Shown here: positions 37,257 to 48,116 of the stretch, piece after piece
Position numbering within the stretch: the first letter of the stretch is position 1
How the letters are laid out: every line of letters begins with the position of its first letter
Assembly: GCA_002245135.1 (NCBI GenBank)
Contig: NGBS01001171.1
Location: 1-64,000, forward strand
Direction: 5' to 3'
Origin: Proteromonas lacertae
Lineage: Eukaryota; Sar; Bigyra; Opalinata; Proteromonadidae
Length of the DNA stretch: 64,000 nucleotides
Notes under the pieces: model-generated
Told to the model about the DNA's origin: nothing
What the model saw: the letters and a program-made list of their open reading frames with translations, nothing else
Database searches by the model: none
Made by a program: the position numbers and the translations under genes

Positions 37257-39033
37257 CTATTCACATAAGATTTTATTATCAAAACTACTCAAACATATTG
37301 CAAATGCTTGAAAAGCACTTAACGGATATTGGAAATCCATTGTGAACTGATCTTTACCAACTCTTCCAAACTGTAGAATAACGTTATTTTCATCATCAGC
37401 ACGAACTAGCTGGAAATTCTTCACTGATGCCATAGTTACTCTGCCACTAAAGTTAAGTACATAAGCACCAACTTGTTCATTCCATCTAGGGCTTTTATTA
37501 TGAAGAAAATCTAAATCAGCAAACTCTTGTTTTTCATACTTAGCTTTTATACCATCCTTCTTTTTGATAGGTTTCCATTCCTTTACTTCACCATCACCTA
37601 TCACCTTTGGGGAAGATGACTGTCATTTTTCTAGGTCCTCTTGATCCTAGTAGATTACTAGCATAGAGAATTACCCCACGTTCATCTCTAACTAATGCAT
37701 CAGTTGTAGCAAGTGTATCTGCGTCTAAATCCTATTTTAAAAAATAATCAGATTTAATTAATACTTTTGGATTTTTACCTGGACCATATATTGTAAATTC
37801 TGTACCCATGAAATTGGATCTTAATTTACCTAAAAATGTTGGACCGATCTGTTCTTCTAATCCAGCACGATCTGAAGCAATATAGTAATTGGATGTCTTA
37901 TTGTGTGATTTCTTCTTTCCAGATAGTATATATTGACTATAAAAATATAAATCACAAAAAATAATAAAAATACTTTCCATCTTTCAAATAAACGTCATAT
38001 TGACATGAATTACCTCTAAATCCTTGTTTGGTTCTTTCAATATAACATTGTACAACTCCATATTTCATAGGACAAGGCTTAGTAAGAAAAATCTTCTTCT
38101 CATCAGCATTAGCAAATGTAATAGGTTCTGAAGAAGAAAATTCTTCATCAGATGCACCAGGTGTAGAAGGAGTAGAAACAGTAATGGATGGTTTAATAGA
38201 TTCATCTAATTTCCCTTCATTACTCAAACTACTACTATTTCTTCCCCTTTGTTGTTGTTCCTCATGTCTTTTTCTATCTCTTCTGCTTGGACTATTATAC
38301 TTATCACTATCATTATCACTATCATCATCATCGTGAAAATAACTATCTTTACTAATATTACTACCTCTATTATGACGGCTACTACTTCTACTATTACTAC
38401 GCTCATTATTACGACGATGTATTGAAGAATCATCCTTTTTCCCTTCATTTGTGTAATTATTCATATGAGGAGGTGGTTCTTGAAATGGACTCTTATTTTT
38501 TGAGATTTTTCTATCGTTCATTGGTGGAGTTAACAGTACTTCTTCCTCTATATCATCATCTGGATCATAACTATCTCTTACTCCTGTTCTCTTTAAATTC
38601 TGTTCTGTTTCTGTGTGCATTGCTGGTTTTTGGTATGGAGTTGATTCTAGTGGATTGACTAATTTGTGTACTTCTGCTCTGACTGGTTCTAATGAGTTCT
38701 TTGATTCATTTTCTTTTCCTGGATATTTATTGTCTGTCTCTGGCGCTTCTTCTTCTTCTAGATCATTATCACTAATAAATATAGAGAATTAACTTATAGA
38801 AAAAATACGGTGTCCATGAACTTGTTGTATTTACATATTTCAAAGACATGCCCATAGGTTTAACAGCGGATTTAATGGTTGGTTGTATTGAAGTTCCTAG
38901 TGCTCTCTGTTGCTGTTTCCTTCTCTCCATATCCCTTCTTCTTTGGATCATTGCCTTTCTATCGTTAACTGCTCCAGCTCCTGAACTAAACAGATTAAGT
39001 GAAGAAACAAAAATACGTTCCACCAGTCTTCAT
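37257..39033 (-). CDS. Tubby-like (TULP) protein
   Basis: Tubby domains bind phosphoinositides and deliver membrane cargo to cilia in animals. The start is at ATG 39033 (MKTGGT, phase-2 intron). Then come a basic coiled segment, an acidic/Ser/Arg low-complexity linker ([11 protein letters not shown]) and the C-terminal Tubby domain: CRIER-like start ([11 protein letters not shown]), [23 protein letters not shown], and the closing signature NFQLVRADD...QFGRV...[28 protein letters not shown]. Several GTAT...TAG introns join in frame. At 37594-37607 a 7-nt tandem duplication (GGTGATA GGTGATG on the coding strand) breaks the frame between TVIFPK and GDGEVKEW, and is too short to be an intron here. 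It is divergent from TFIIE-alpha over 195 bp. Confidence 0.9.
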
Positions 39034-39073
39034 TTCCTCATCACTATGTAAAATATAACATAATATAAATATA

Positions 39074-39090
39074 CTCAAGCTTTGATTCAT
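39074..39090 (-). promoter_or_regulatory. Candidate core-promoter element (Tubby-like gene)
   Basis: The + strand reads TCAAGCTTTGATTCAT. It lies 41-57 nt upstream of the Tubby-like ATG and is another member of the recurrent TCAAGC family. Confidence 0.4.
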
Positions 39091-39206
39091 ATGAATTGTT
39101 AGAAAAGTACATAATTTCAAAAAAAACAACGATATAAAAATTACTATTCGTTATGTTTTGTTTTGTCAGTTATATTTTTTTTCAAACGAAAAAAGCTCGA
39201 ATTCCC

Positions 39207-39218
39207 TTCAAGCTTTTT
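39207..39218 (+). promoter_or_regulatory. Candidate core-promoter element (TFIIE-alpha)
   Basis: TTCAAGCTTTTT lies 11-22 nt before the ATG at 39229. It matches the element before ZNF593 (ACAAGCTTTTTCTTT) and gene B. Confidence 0.4.
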
Positions 39219-39228
39219 CATTTTAGAA

Positions 39229-40221
39229 ATGAACAGTGAAGTAAAAGAAATTGCTGATGAGCTTATTATTACTACCGTAAAGTATAAGAGGCAGTAAATA
39301 ATATAATAGAGCTTTCTATACTGATAAGGAACTAGCTATTATACAATATATACTAAGTAAAGGATATATAGCTGAATCGGAATTTTCAGATGTTATAAAA
39401 TTGCATAATAAATCAATTAAGAAGAGTATAACTTTGCTACTTGGAACAGGTATTTTAGATCAAGAACATATCACTATACCTAAAGAAATACGTGAAAAAA
39501 GGCCAGTATACACAAAATTAATATCTATTTTACTAATAGGAATTGCCATATGCTTCTGATTATTACTATATTCATTATGAACAAGCTTGTAATATTATAA
39601 GATATAGAATTAATTTAATCCAAAAGGAATTGGAGAGATTAGAGAAACAGAATAGAGAATTCCAAGGAGATGCTTATAAATGTAGTTATTGTGAAAAGAA
39701 ATATTCAATGAATGATGTTTCTGTATTTAAATGTGATGCTTCAGGATTTTATTGTGAAACCTGCAATAATTTACTAATTGAAATTGATACAAGTTCAGTA
39801 AAAAATAATTATGAGAAAAAATATAATAAGTTTATAAAACAAATAAAAAATTCAAGTTATCACAAAGGTATATTTGAATTATTAGAAAAATTGGATGGGC
39901 AGATTGTTACATCTGAATTACCAAGCAAAATGTTACATCTTAGTGAAGAGCCAGTAACAGAGAATAAAAATGTTAATAGAATTGAATCTTCTGCAACTAG
40001 TATTATTAACTGTTATTGTTTATTTAATATGTATAGGAGTTGAACATTTTATACCTTCAAGTACTAATTCTCAACGAAGACCTGAATTTCTACAAGATGA
40101 TGAAGAAGGAGGAAGAGATAATAGTAATGTTCAAAATACACCAACTGTGAATAATACATCTTCTTCTACTTCAGGTGGAATTGAAGATGATTTTAACACT
40201 GATGATTGGAATGATATATAA
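39229..40221 (+). CDS. GTF2E1: TFIIE alpha subunit
   Basis: This general transcription factor recruits and regulates TFIIH at RNA polymerase II promoters. The winged-helix domain begins after the first intron (SFLYTDKELAIIQYILSKGYIAESEF). Next comes YYYIHYEQ...IRYRI, then a zinc ribbon with CSYC and CETC pairs about 24 residues apart (YKCSYCEKKYS...FYCETCNNLL), and finally an acidic tail (EDDFNTDDWNDI) after the last intron (GTATTATTAAC...TAG). Three introns join in frame. Length is about 280 residues, short for the family but complete at both ends. Confidence 0.9.
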
Positions 40222-40449
40222 ATTTTGTGTGTTTATTTGTTTATGTTTATTTTTTTGTAAAGAGAGAATATAAAAGATACTGTGTGCTTTGTTAAAGAAT
40301 CTTGTTAATAAAACTGGGGAAAGTTTGTGCTTAAAGTTTGATTTATTATGCAAAATCCCTATTTGCAAAATAGATTTGAAATGACTGTTGGGGTTTGTGA
40401 ATAAACCGAAAAAAACGAGTCATTTTGATAAAAATCACTTCTTCTTTTT

Positions 40450-42432
40450 ATGATTTCTGGAGAAGCTAGACCATCAACGAAAGAATGTAACAGTGTCAGT
40501 TCTATTCCAGTATAATTTGCCTAAATATATTATCTATTTAGAACTTAATATACTTTCCTTCAACACCTGTATTCTTATTTAATATATATTTCAGGAAAAG
40601 GAAAAAGCAATGAAAGCTTTGAGGGTAATTCAAAACAGATTTAGAACAAAGAAACATTTCAAGATCAGTATGTTGTAGTTTATAATGCATTTTAGATAAG
40701 TCTCCATCATCAGTTACTGATATTACAATAGCTGAATCCTTATTTAACAAGGATATAGGTTATTATTACGCGTATGAACTTCATAGTATGTTTGCCAAAG
40801 GAGACATACTGCCATATGAAGATGTATGTTTCATTATAAACAGAGCAATTTTTCTGTACTCTCAAATCGGACCTATTAATCATCTTCATGTTGAAGATAA
40901 TGAATTAAATGAAGATATCACGATAGTAGGTGATCTACATGGTCAATTAGAAGATTTATATACAATATTTTTAGCAAAATGCATTCCTACCCCAACACAT
41001 ACAGTATATTTAATTGTTTTATATATATATATAGTTTGTGTTTAATGGTGATTTTATCGACAGAGGATCCAATGCAATAGAAATATTATTATTGACATTA
41101 TACTATAAGTTATTGCTACCTAATAATATATATCACAACAAAGGAAATCATGAAACTAAATTCTGTAAACATAATAATATGAATAATGGTAATAATAAAG
41201 GTGATTTTGAATCAGAAATATTTAAGAAATATCCAAGTCATTATAAAGAATTAATACAATTATTTACTGTATTTATATATATATATATATATTATAAATA
41301 GAAATTATTTGATTCCTTTCCAGTTTGTACGTTAATCAATAATGAAGTATTAATTGTTCATGGAGGAATTGGTGAAGATATGAATATAAATGATATATCA
41401 AAAATAAAAAAGAATGATTATGATAGTAGAATCATGACTGAATTAATGTGGAATGATCCAAGAGAGAATTTAGAAGGATGTGAGTTTAATAAGAAAAGAA
41501 ATATTGGTAAAATATTTGGAAATGATGTAAGTCAAAGTTTTTGTGAAAAAAATGATATAAAATATATAATAAGAAGTCATCAATATTGTGAAGATGGTTT
41601 AAATGTATTTATTATTATTGTTATTATTTATAAATAGATTTTACATAATAATAAAATAATAACATTATTTAGTGCAAGTTATTACTGTGGTATCAATAAG
41701 AATCAAGGAGCTATTATTATATTAAACCATACATTAGATCCTATATCAATACAGTATTATTCAGATAAGAATCTTTATCATAATTTCTATAAAGTACCAA
41801 CCATTGAAGAATATATTAATCATTTAGAAGTAATAGAAGAAGAAAAAGATGATGATGATGATGATGAAAAGCAAGTAGAAATTAGTAAAGAAAGAATATA
41901 TGAAGTAGAAAATGAGATGATTAAAAAGATAAGTGATAATATTGGGAAGATTTATTATATATTATGTAAATATGATAGATATAATTGTGGATTTGTATAT
42001 ATATATATATTTATTTATTTATTATATATTTAGATTGAACGATTTGATTTATTGTTTTTATTATATCAGAACTTTGAAATTGTATTAAATACAGAAATAG
42101 AAAATTCATCTATGTTTGTTAACTATGAATTAGTATATTATATAATATATTTATTTATTTAATAGTTTTTAAGTAACTGCATGAATATAACTTCAAATAT
42201 AAGTGAAAAGGTGGATAGTATAATATATAAATATAGAGCAAATGAAGATCAAAGTGTTTTACAATTGTTTAAGAATAAAACAAGAGTAAAATATGATGAA
42301 TTGTATAAAGTGATGTGTAAGGTTGAAAGTGATTTGAATATCAATGATATTTATTATTTAAAGAGATTACTTAATAACAGGAACTGTGTAATCGATTTTG
42401 AAGATTATTTGTCATTTTTGTACATTGAATAA
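40450..42432 (+). CDS. PPEF/RdgC-type protein phosphatase with IQ motif
   Basis: This is a serine/threonine phosphatase of the PPP superfamily. A short N terminus is followed by an IQ-like calmodulin-binding helix (ALRVIQNRFRTKKHF), then the catalytic domain with GDLHGQ, GDFIDRG, GNHET, VHGG and SHQ metal and substrate motifs. An acidic DDDDDDE insert follows, then a C-terminal helical region where PPEF proteins carry EF hands. Here no canonical EF loop is visible, so calcium binding may be lost. Introns are phase 0 in the 5' part. PPEF proteins are linked to sensory and ciliated cells in animals. Ends at TAA 42432. Confidence 0.87.
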
Positions 42433-43019
42433 CTACTAATGATTATATGTTTGTAATTGTGTTAATGTTTTAGACTTGTTGGTTTTACATTAGCATAATA
42501 TGTTTAATTCTTTTGTAGATGATGAGATATCTTCAATGTTACCACCTTATTGTTTAGTATTTCAACGCATGTATATATTGTAGATAATAGATAAAGTGAT
42601 AAAGAAGTAGATTTGAAATTCCAATGCCAAAATGATTAAAATGTGATAAAAATAGTTAATATTGATGGAATAAAAGAAAAGAAGATATTAAATTATTGTG
42701 AAAATAACTCCTTGTTGATAGAAAGTTGTATTTCATTCGTCTATCTTATAAAAGTGAGTTAATTCAGTATAAGCGCATTACAAGAAATGATATAAGTAAT
42801 GTGATGTGTTCCATATGTGATATGTTAATGATATTGAGTGAATATGATATAAAGGTTGGTAATTTAAAAGAGTAGTGATGAATTTATAAAATATAATAAG
42901 CAATTATTATCCTTCATTAATAGTATATTTTACTCTGTTTATTTTTCTGAGTGAAGGATATATTAATGATTTTTAAAACATAATAAAAAATTATCCGTTT
43001 TCTCAAGTCTTTATCAAAC
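42433..43019. other. Gap with possible coding fragment, no firm gene
   Basis: This 587-bp gap contains a stretch at about 42670-42875 that reads as two short open blocks, joined if GTGAGTTAATTCAG (about 42755) is removed. The block includes a CxxC (MCSICD). I could not find a consistent start or canonical introns, so it is left as a possible relic or unannotated small gene. Confidence 0.3.
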
Positions 43020-44045
43020 ATGAATTTTCTTAATTATCAAAATTCTGAGATGGAAACCTTAATATCAAGACTTAAATATATATTCCTCATTGTGCTTAAT
43101 GTATTTGTTATGATACTGCTAGTATTTTACTTTTTTCTCAGTATTAAACTTTCCCATAACCGTGAAATGATGTTACAAATGTCAAGAAGTGCTATATCAA
43201 ATCACTACAGTGTGAAAGGCAAAAGCAATATCAGATACCCTCTCCCTTATCTCTTTGTTACTTCGACATTTGGTTTATCTCACAAAGAAAGTGAAATAAA
43301 TATAAATCGAGAAATAATTAACCATTTTATCAAATTACTTAACCATTCAATCCTCATTTTTACAGATCCACTTTACAACAGGTATATACCAAGCATTCCA
43401 GGAATTTATAAACATTTATATGATGAATATGCAGATATTGAATGTATTAAACGACTGTTCAGTGTTCAAAACTCATATGATCCGAAACTTATACATAATA
43501 GAAGTTCAATATACAAAATATTCACATCAAGCATTTGTTTTACAAAATATGCAACAGATATGATCAAATCAAATTTCTATTTTTGGCTAGATATAAAGAG
43601 TTTAATGAAAATTAAAAGAATAAAAAAACAATTCCCAAGTCAAAAATTTGTGATTTCATTACCTTATATAAAGAGACCATTGTTTTTTACATTGACAGAA
43701 AAGAAGAAACAAATTTATTCATTAAATCAATTTCTTAAATCACCGTTTATACAAAAGACATTCTGGGGTGGAACAAAATATTCAATTAGAAGAATATCAG
43801 ATAGTTTTTGGAAAGAGTACGTGTTGTTTTTAAAGTCTAAACAACTGCTAGAATCTGATCAAAATCTATTCAATGCATTAGTGATATATTATTTGGAAGA
43901 TTCTATTCTTGTATCTCAAAACGTGAACTATGGAGTGAAAAGATGTACAAATGATAGTTCTTTGTTCTTTGCATACTATATATCCAGTAGCTCATGTAGT
44001 TCTACAGCCATTACTCAGAATGTCAAAGATTATTTAAGACATTAG
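43020..44045 (+). CDS. Type II membrane protein, HtrL/YibB-like putative glycosyltransferase
   Basis: This is a single exon of 341 residues. There is a short cytosolic N terminus, one hydrophobic anchor (about residues 20-45, IFLIVLNVFVMILLVFYFF), then a lumenal domain with FVTSTFGL, FWLDIKSL and FWGGTKYSI...SDQNLFNALV. This pattern resembles the HtrL/YibB-like family (VT start, D-containing middle, GG and an acidic-Gln block near the end). Those proteins are suspected sugar transferases; activity is unproven here. A TCAAGT variant of the promoter element lies just before the ATG. Weak similarity, so the call is tentative. Confidence 0.55.
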   Translation: MNFLNYQNSEMETLISRLKYIFLIVLNVFVMILLVFYFFLSIKLSHNREMMLQMSRSAISNHYSVKGKSNIRYPLPYLFVTSTFGLSHKESEININREIINHFIKLLNHSILIFTDPLYNRYIPSIPGIYKHLYDEYADIECIKRLFSVQNSYDPKLIHNRSSIYKIFTSSICFTKYATDMIKSNFYFWLDIKSLMKIKRIKKQFPSQKFVISLPYIKRPLFFTLTEKKKQIYSLNQFLKSPFIQKTFWGGTKYSIRRISDSFWKEYVLFLKSKQLLESDQNLFNALVIYYLEDSILVSQNVNYGVKRCTNDSSLFFAYYISSSSCSSTAITQNVKDYLRH

Positions 44046-44150
44046 TGTGTTATCAATATAGTGCACTAGTTATAGATTAATAATTTGTATAATTGTAGTT
44101 TCAATGAATGTTTGTTTTTATTTCCTGAGAAATTTAATGAATTTTAATCA

Positions 44151-44170
44151 CTTCAAGCCAAAAGCTTGTG
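44151..44170 (+). promoter_or_regulatory. Candidate core-promoter element (malate dehydrogenase)
   Basis: CTTCAAGCCAAAAGCTTGTG lies 28-47 nt before the ATG at 44198. TCAAGC and GCTTG form an interrupted palindrome, as at gene E. Confidence 0.5.
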
Positions 44171-44197
44171 TATTCATTAAAATTATTTTGTGGATTT

Positions 44198-45085
44198 ATG
44201 AACCATTTCGTAAGAAAAGTCGGTTTAAGAAATTTATTATCAAAATATGGCCACCAATCTGTATGCTTATGATGAATATACTTTTTTATACTACAGAACA
44301 TTCAAGTTACAGTGTTAGGTGCAGCTGGTGGTATAGGTCAACCACTAAGCTTATTATTAAGGAATAATGCTGCTATTAAACAATTAAATTTGTATGTATA
44401 TGTTGTATATTCACTTAGATACGATATAGCTCCTGTTGAAGGAATAGCAACAGATTTATCTCATTGCGATATCCATGGTGATGTATTTCATCTGCTTCAA
44501 TATATAAAAATAGGTTACTGCTTATAATCAAGACAGATTAGACGATTGTTTGAAAAGTTCAAACATTGTTTTAATCTCAGCAGGTCTAGCAAGAAAACCA
44601 GGAATGACAAGAGATCAATTATTCGATGTAAATGCAGGAATTGTAGCAAATCTAGTTTCTCATTGTGCTAAAAACTGCCCAGATGCACATATTGCAATTA
44701 TTACCAATCCAGTCAACTCATTAGTCCCAGTAGCCTGTGAAATAATGAAGCAGCACGGCATATTCAACCCAAGAAGAATAATGGGAATTACAAAACTAGA
44801 TAGTGTAAGAGCAGTGTCATTTTTAGCTGATTTTATTCATTGTCATCCTAATGAAATAAATGTGCCAGTTATAGGAGGCCATAGTGGTGAAACTATAATT
44901 CCGTTATTTTCATTAACTCATGCACCTGGTCATTTTGGTAAAAGACCAGAAAAAGTATAATTATAATAATTGTATATATATATATATAGTTTGATATGAA
45001 TGAATTCACACAAGAACATTTAGATGCTTTAACAAGAAGAGTTCAATTTGGTGGTGATGAAGTAGTCAATGCTAAAGTATATATC

Positions 45086-45119
<34 letters not shown>

Positions 45120-45427
45120 AGAATGGTGCTGGTAGTGCCACATTAGCTATGGCTTATGCTGCTTCATTATTTACTGATAGTTTAATTCGTGGGTTGGAAG
45201 GTGAAAGAGATGTTTATGAATATGCTTATACTATGAATAATGTAGCAAAAGTACCTTATTTCGCTACACGAGTTCATATAGGCAAGAATGGGATTGATGA
45301 GATAATTCCATTATCTGCAGTGTGGGATTACGAAGAGGAAAGTATTAGGAGAATGATACCAATATTACAAAAACAAATTGATAAAGGAGTTGCATTTGGA
45401 AAGAGTTATAAAATACAAAAAGATTAG
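44198..45427 (+). CDS. Malate dehydrogenase, mitochondrial type
   Basis: It oxidises malate to oxaloacetate with NAD. Exon 1 encodes a short presequence-like peptide rich in Arg/Lys and lacking acids (MNHFVRKVGLRNLLSKYGHQ), then the Rossmann start VTVLGAAGGIGQPLS. Other family marks are ITNPVNS, the catalytic-region GGHSGETIIPL, and the substrate loop RKPGMTRDQLF. Five introns (all GTAT...TAG or GTAT...CAG) join in frame; one near 45078-45121 is an (AT)n run. The presequence suggests import into a mitochondrion or related organelle; this is inferred from composition only. Confidence 0.93.
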
Positions 45428-45601
45428 TCGTTGTAATTATATATTCAATGAATATATATTATATATTATACACATACAAATAAAAAATTAAAATATTATT
45501 ATAATTCCTATATAAATAAAAAAATAAATGTTTGATTGTAATAACTGATTTTGTTTAATCATATGTTTTAAAATTGTTTGTATTTAGCTTAATTCTGTAA
45601 A

Positions 45602-47923
45602 TTAATAGTATACATTAGTTAATTGAGTATATTTCTTCATTATACTCTTTAATTGGATTAATTCATCATTGTCATAATTGTTACCACTTATACTTAATGA
45701 TTTCAGTGATTTCAATATACTTAAATTCATTACAAATAATCTGATACCTGCATTCTTGATTTTGTTATCTAATTGAGATAATGATTTAAATTTTCATAAA
45801 TAATATATATATATATACTGAATAGAAATATTGAATTCAATTGTCTCATATATTGCAATTTATTGGCTAATTCGATAATACCATCATCACTAATCTTGTT
45901 GTTATCCAAATGAAGAGATTTTATATTAGATAAACTACATATATGTTGACTTAAGAATATCATATCCTTATTAGTGATTTTGTTTTCTAAATATAGTAAT
46001 ATTTAATAAATAATATATACTTGAAAGAACTAATGTTTCTAAACCTGATATATCTTTAAATGTTTTACATATCACCAAACACCTTTCTTTTGTTAATTCC
46101 ATTTCTATTAATCAAATAATGAAGTGATAAAAAAAGAATTAAAATATACCACAAACATGTAATTCAATCAGTTTCTTTAAACAACTAAAACTTTCACAAA
46201 ATAACCTCAAATCTTTTGTTGATATTCTGCAATTATTTAACCATAATTGTTTCAAATTTTTCATATTCTGAAAGAAATTGAAATGATTATTCTTTCTTAT
46301 CAATTCAGTTTTCCATTCAATATCTATACTACAGTCATTAAATTCCAGTATTCTTAAATTAGTTAAATATTTTATATTATTACTTATGCTATTTAATTGA
46401 TACTGTTGTAATGGAAATTGAATAACTAAATATAAGAAGATATATAAATACATGACTCAAATGTGAGTATTTTCAAGTATGAAAAGTAATACATCTTTTT
46501 CATTAAATAATTGAATATCAATTTCATTGGATTAGATGATGGTAAACAACCATTTGAAACTATTTATTTATCATAATAATAATAACAGTATACGTAATAA
46601 ACACCAATGTAAATCATTGTTATTCTTTACATAATCTAATTCAACTAACTTATTGTTCAAAATCATTGAAAATGGACCTGTTATCATAGTCATTAGACTT
46701 TTTTGTAGTGAATTAAATACTCCTTTCATTTCATAGTTTCTGTTGTTATTACTGTTATTGTTATTGATATTTGAATCAAAGAATAAATTAGAATAAAAAT
46801 TTGATATTATATTCTTTATGGATGGTTCAATTATGCAAAGTTGAATTAAAATGAAGTAATACTTTTCATCTCTTGTATTGATATACAATTTAATAATTTC
46901 ACAAATAATATTTGAATACTTATACTTCTGTAAATAATATACATCATTATTGTTTAAAACATAATAGGCAATTTCATGTAAATAATCTTTATCCAAATAA
47001 TCATTGATATAAAATGAATTTACATTGGCTAAAATGAATTGAAAATCATCTTTTGGAATGTAATTCTTTTTTGATGTTGAAAATTTCTTTGAATTAATAT
47101 CTAATACAATAATATTAATAATATTCATACATTTCAATTCCAATAATATTTCTGATGGTAATATTCTACTATTGCTGTTTATATCTAATGTTCTTATTAA
47201 CAAATTATTCATATATTCATAGTTAGGAATGGAGAATAACTGTTCTATTGTTCCATATGTTATTGAATTTTTGATGGTTTTTGTAATACACTCATACATC
47301 TCCATTTTTGAATTATCTCTTTTGAATGTGAAAAATGATTGTCCATTAGTGTAAATATAATATATTACACATCCAAAACTCCATATATCCGTTTCAATTG
47401 TTATTTCTTTCCCACACAGCTGCTCAGGTGATGTATAATTCAGTTTATTTTCATTAAACAAAATGAACAAAAAACTATCAGACAAATAATATTCATTTTG
47501 AGTTTTGTCTTTAAATATTGTTGAAGGATTAATCTTTCCATGTACTAAACTTAAACAATCCAAAGATTTGATTATATTTGCTAGTGTAATGACTAATTTG
47601 AACTTTTCAAGGTGATTCGTTGGTATATTAGCATCTAACATTAACGATGAATTTTGATAGTACTTTTGTTTTACTAGCAAATGTCCACTCTCACTGTATG
47701 TAAGTATTTCGGATGGAATACTGTGATAGACATATTTGAATGTGTTATTGAAGATATACTATTATCATATTATAAAAGATTTATATTTTCATACTGAGAA
47801 ATGAATAAATTTTGTTTCTATTGCCACTGTATTGAAGACTTTGACGATGACGTAATTAGATTTAAGCTTATTTTGGGACACATATATGCTTTGGAATTCT
47901 GTATTGGACAAACAATTCAGAGC
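45602..47923 (-). CDS. Pseudokinase with C-terminal leucine-rich repeats
   Basis: The kinase-like domain shows VIVKVF (the VAIK-like lysine), then HGKINPSTI in place of HRDLKPEN and SDSF in place of DFG, with TSPEQL and DIWSFGCV retained. Both catalytic aspartate motifs are lost, so phosphotransfer is unlikely. After about 370 residues, exons encode LRRs of ribonuclease-inhibitor style (LRILEFNDCSI, LKQLWLNNCRIS, IKSLHLDNNKIS, LKSLSISGNN). The first exon is not resolved: the earliest in-frame exon found begins at 47923. It parallels the pseudokinase-TPR gene in design: a dead kinase on a repeat scaffold. Confidence 0.75.
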
Positions 47924-48094
47924 CTAATGTAAAATGAATTATATATACAATATATGGAACATTAGAGAAAATTGAAGCCTATTACCACAATATCTAATTC
48001 CTATTATACAATATCAAAACTATCCTTAATGTTAAATAAATAACGCATCACTGTTTATGTCAATAATAGTGACACAATTAAAGAAAGAAAACAC

Positions 48095-48106
48095 AGCTTG
48101 GCTTGA
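48095..48106 (+). promoter_or_regulatory. Candidate core-promoter element (DNAJC2)
   Basis: AGCTTGGCTTGA lies only 11 nt before the ATG at 48117. It is the same as the element before the pseudokinase-TPR gene. Confidence 0.5.
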
Positions 48107-48116
48107 TCATAATAAA

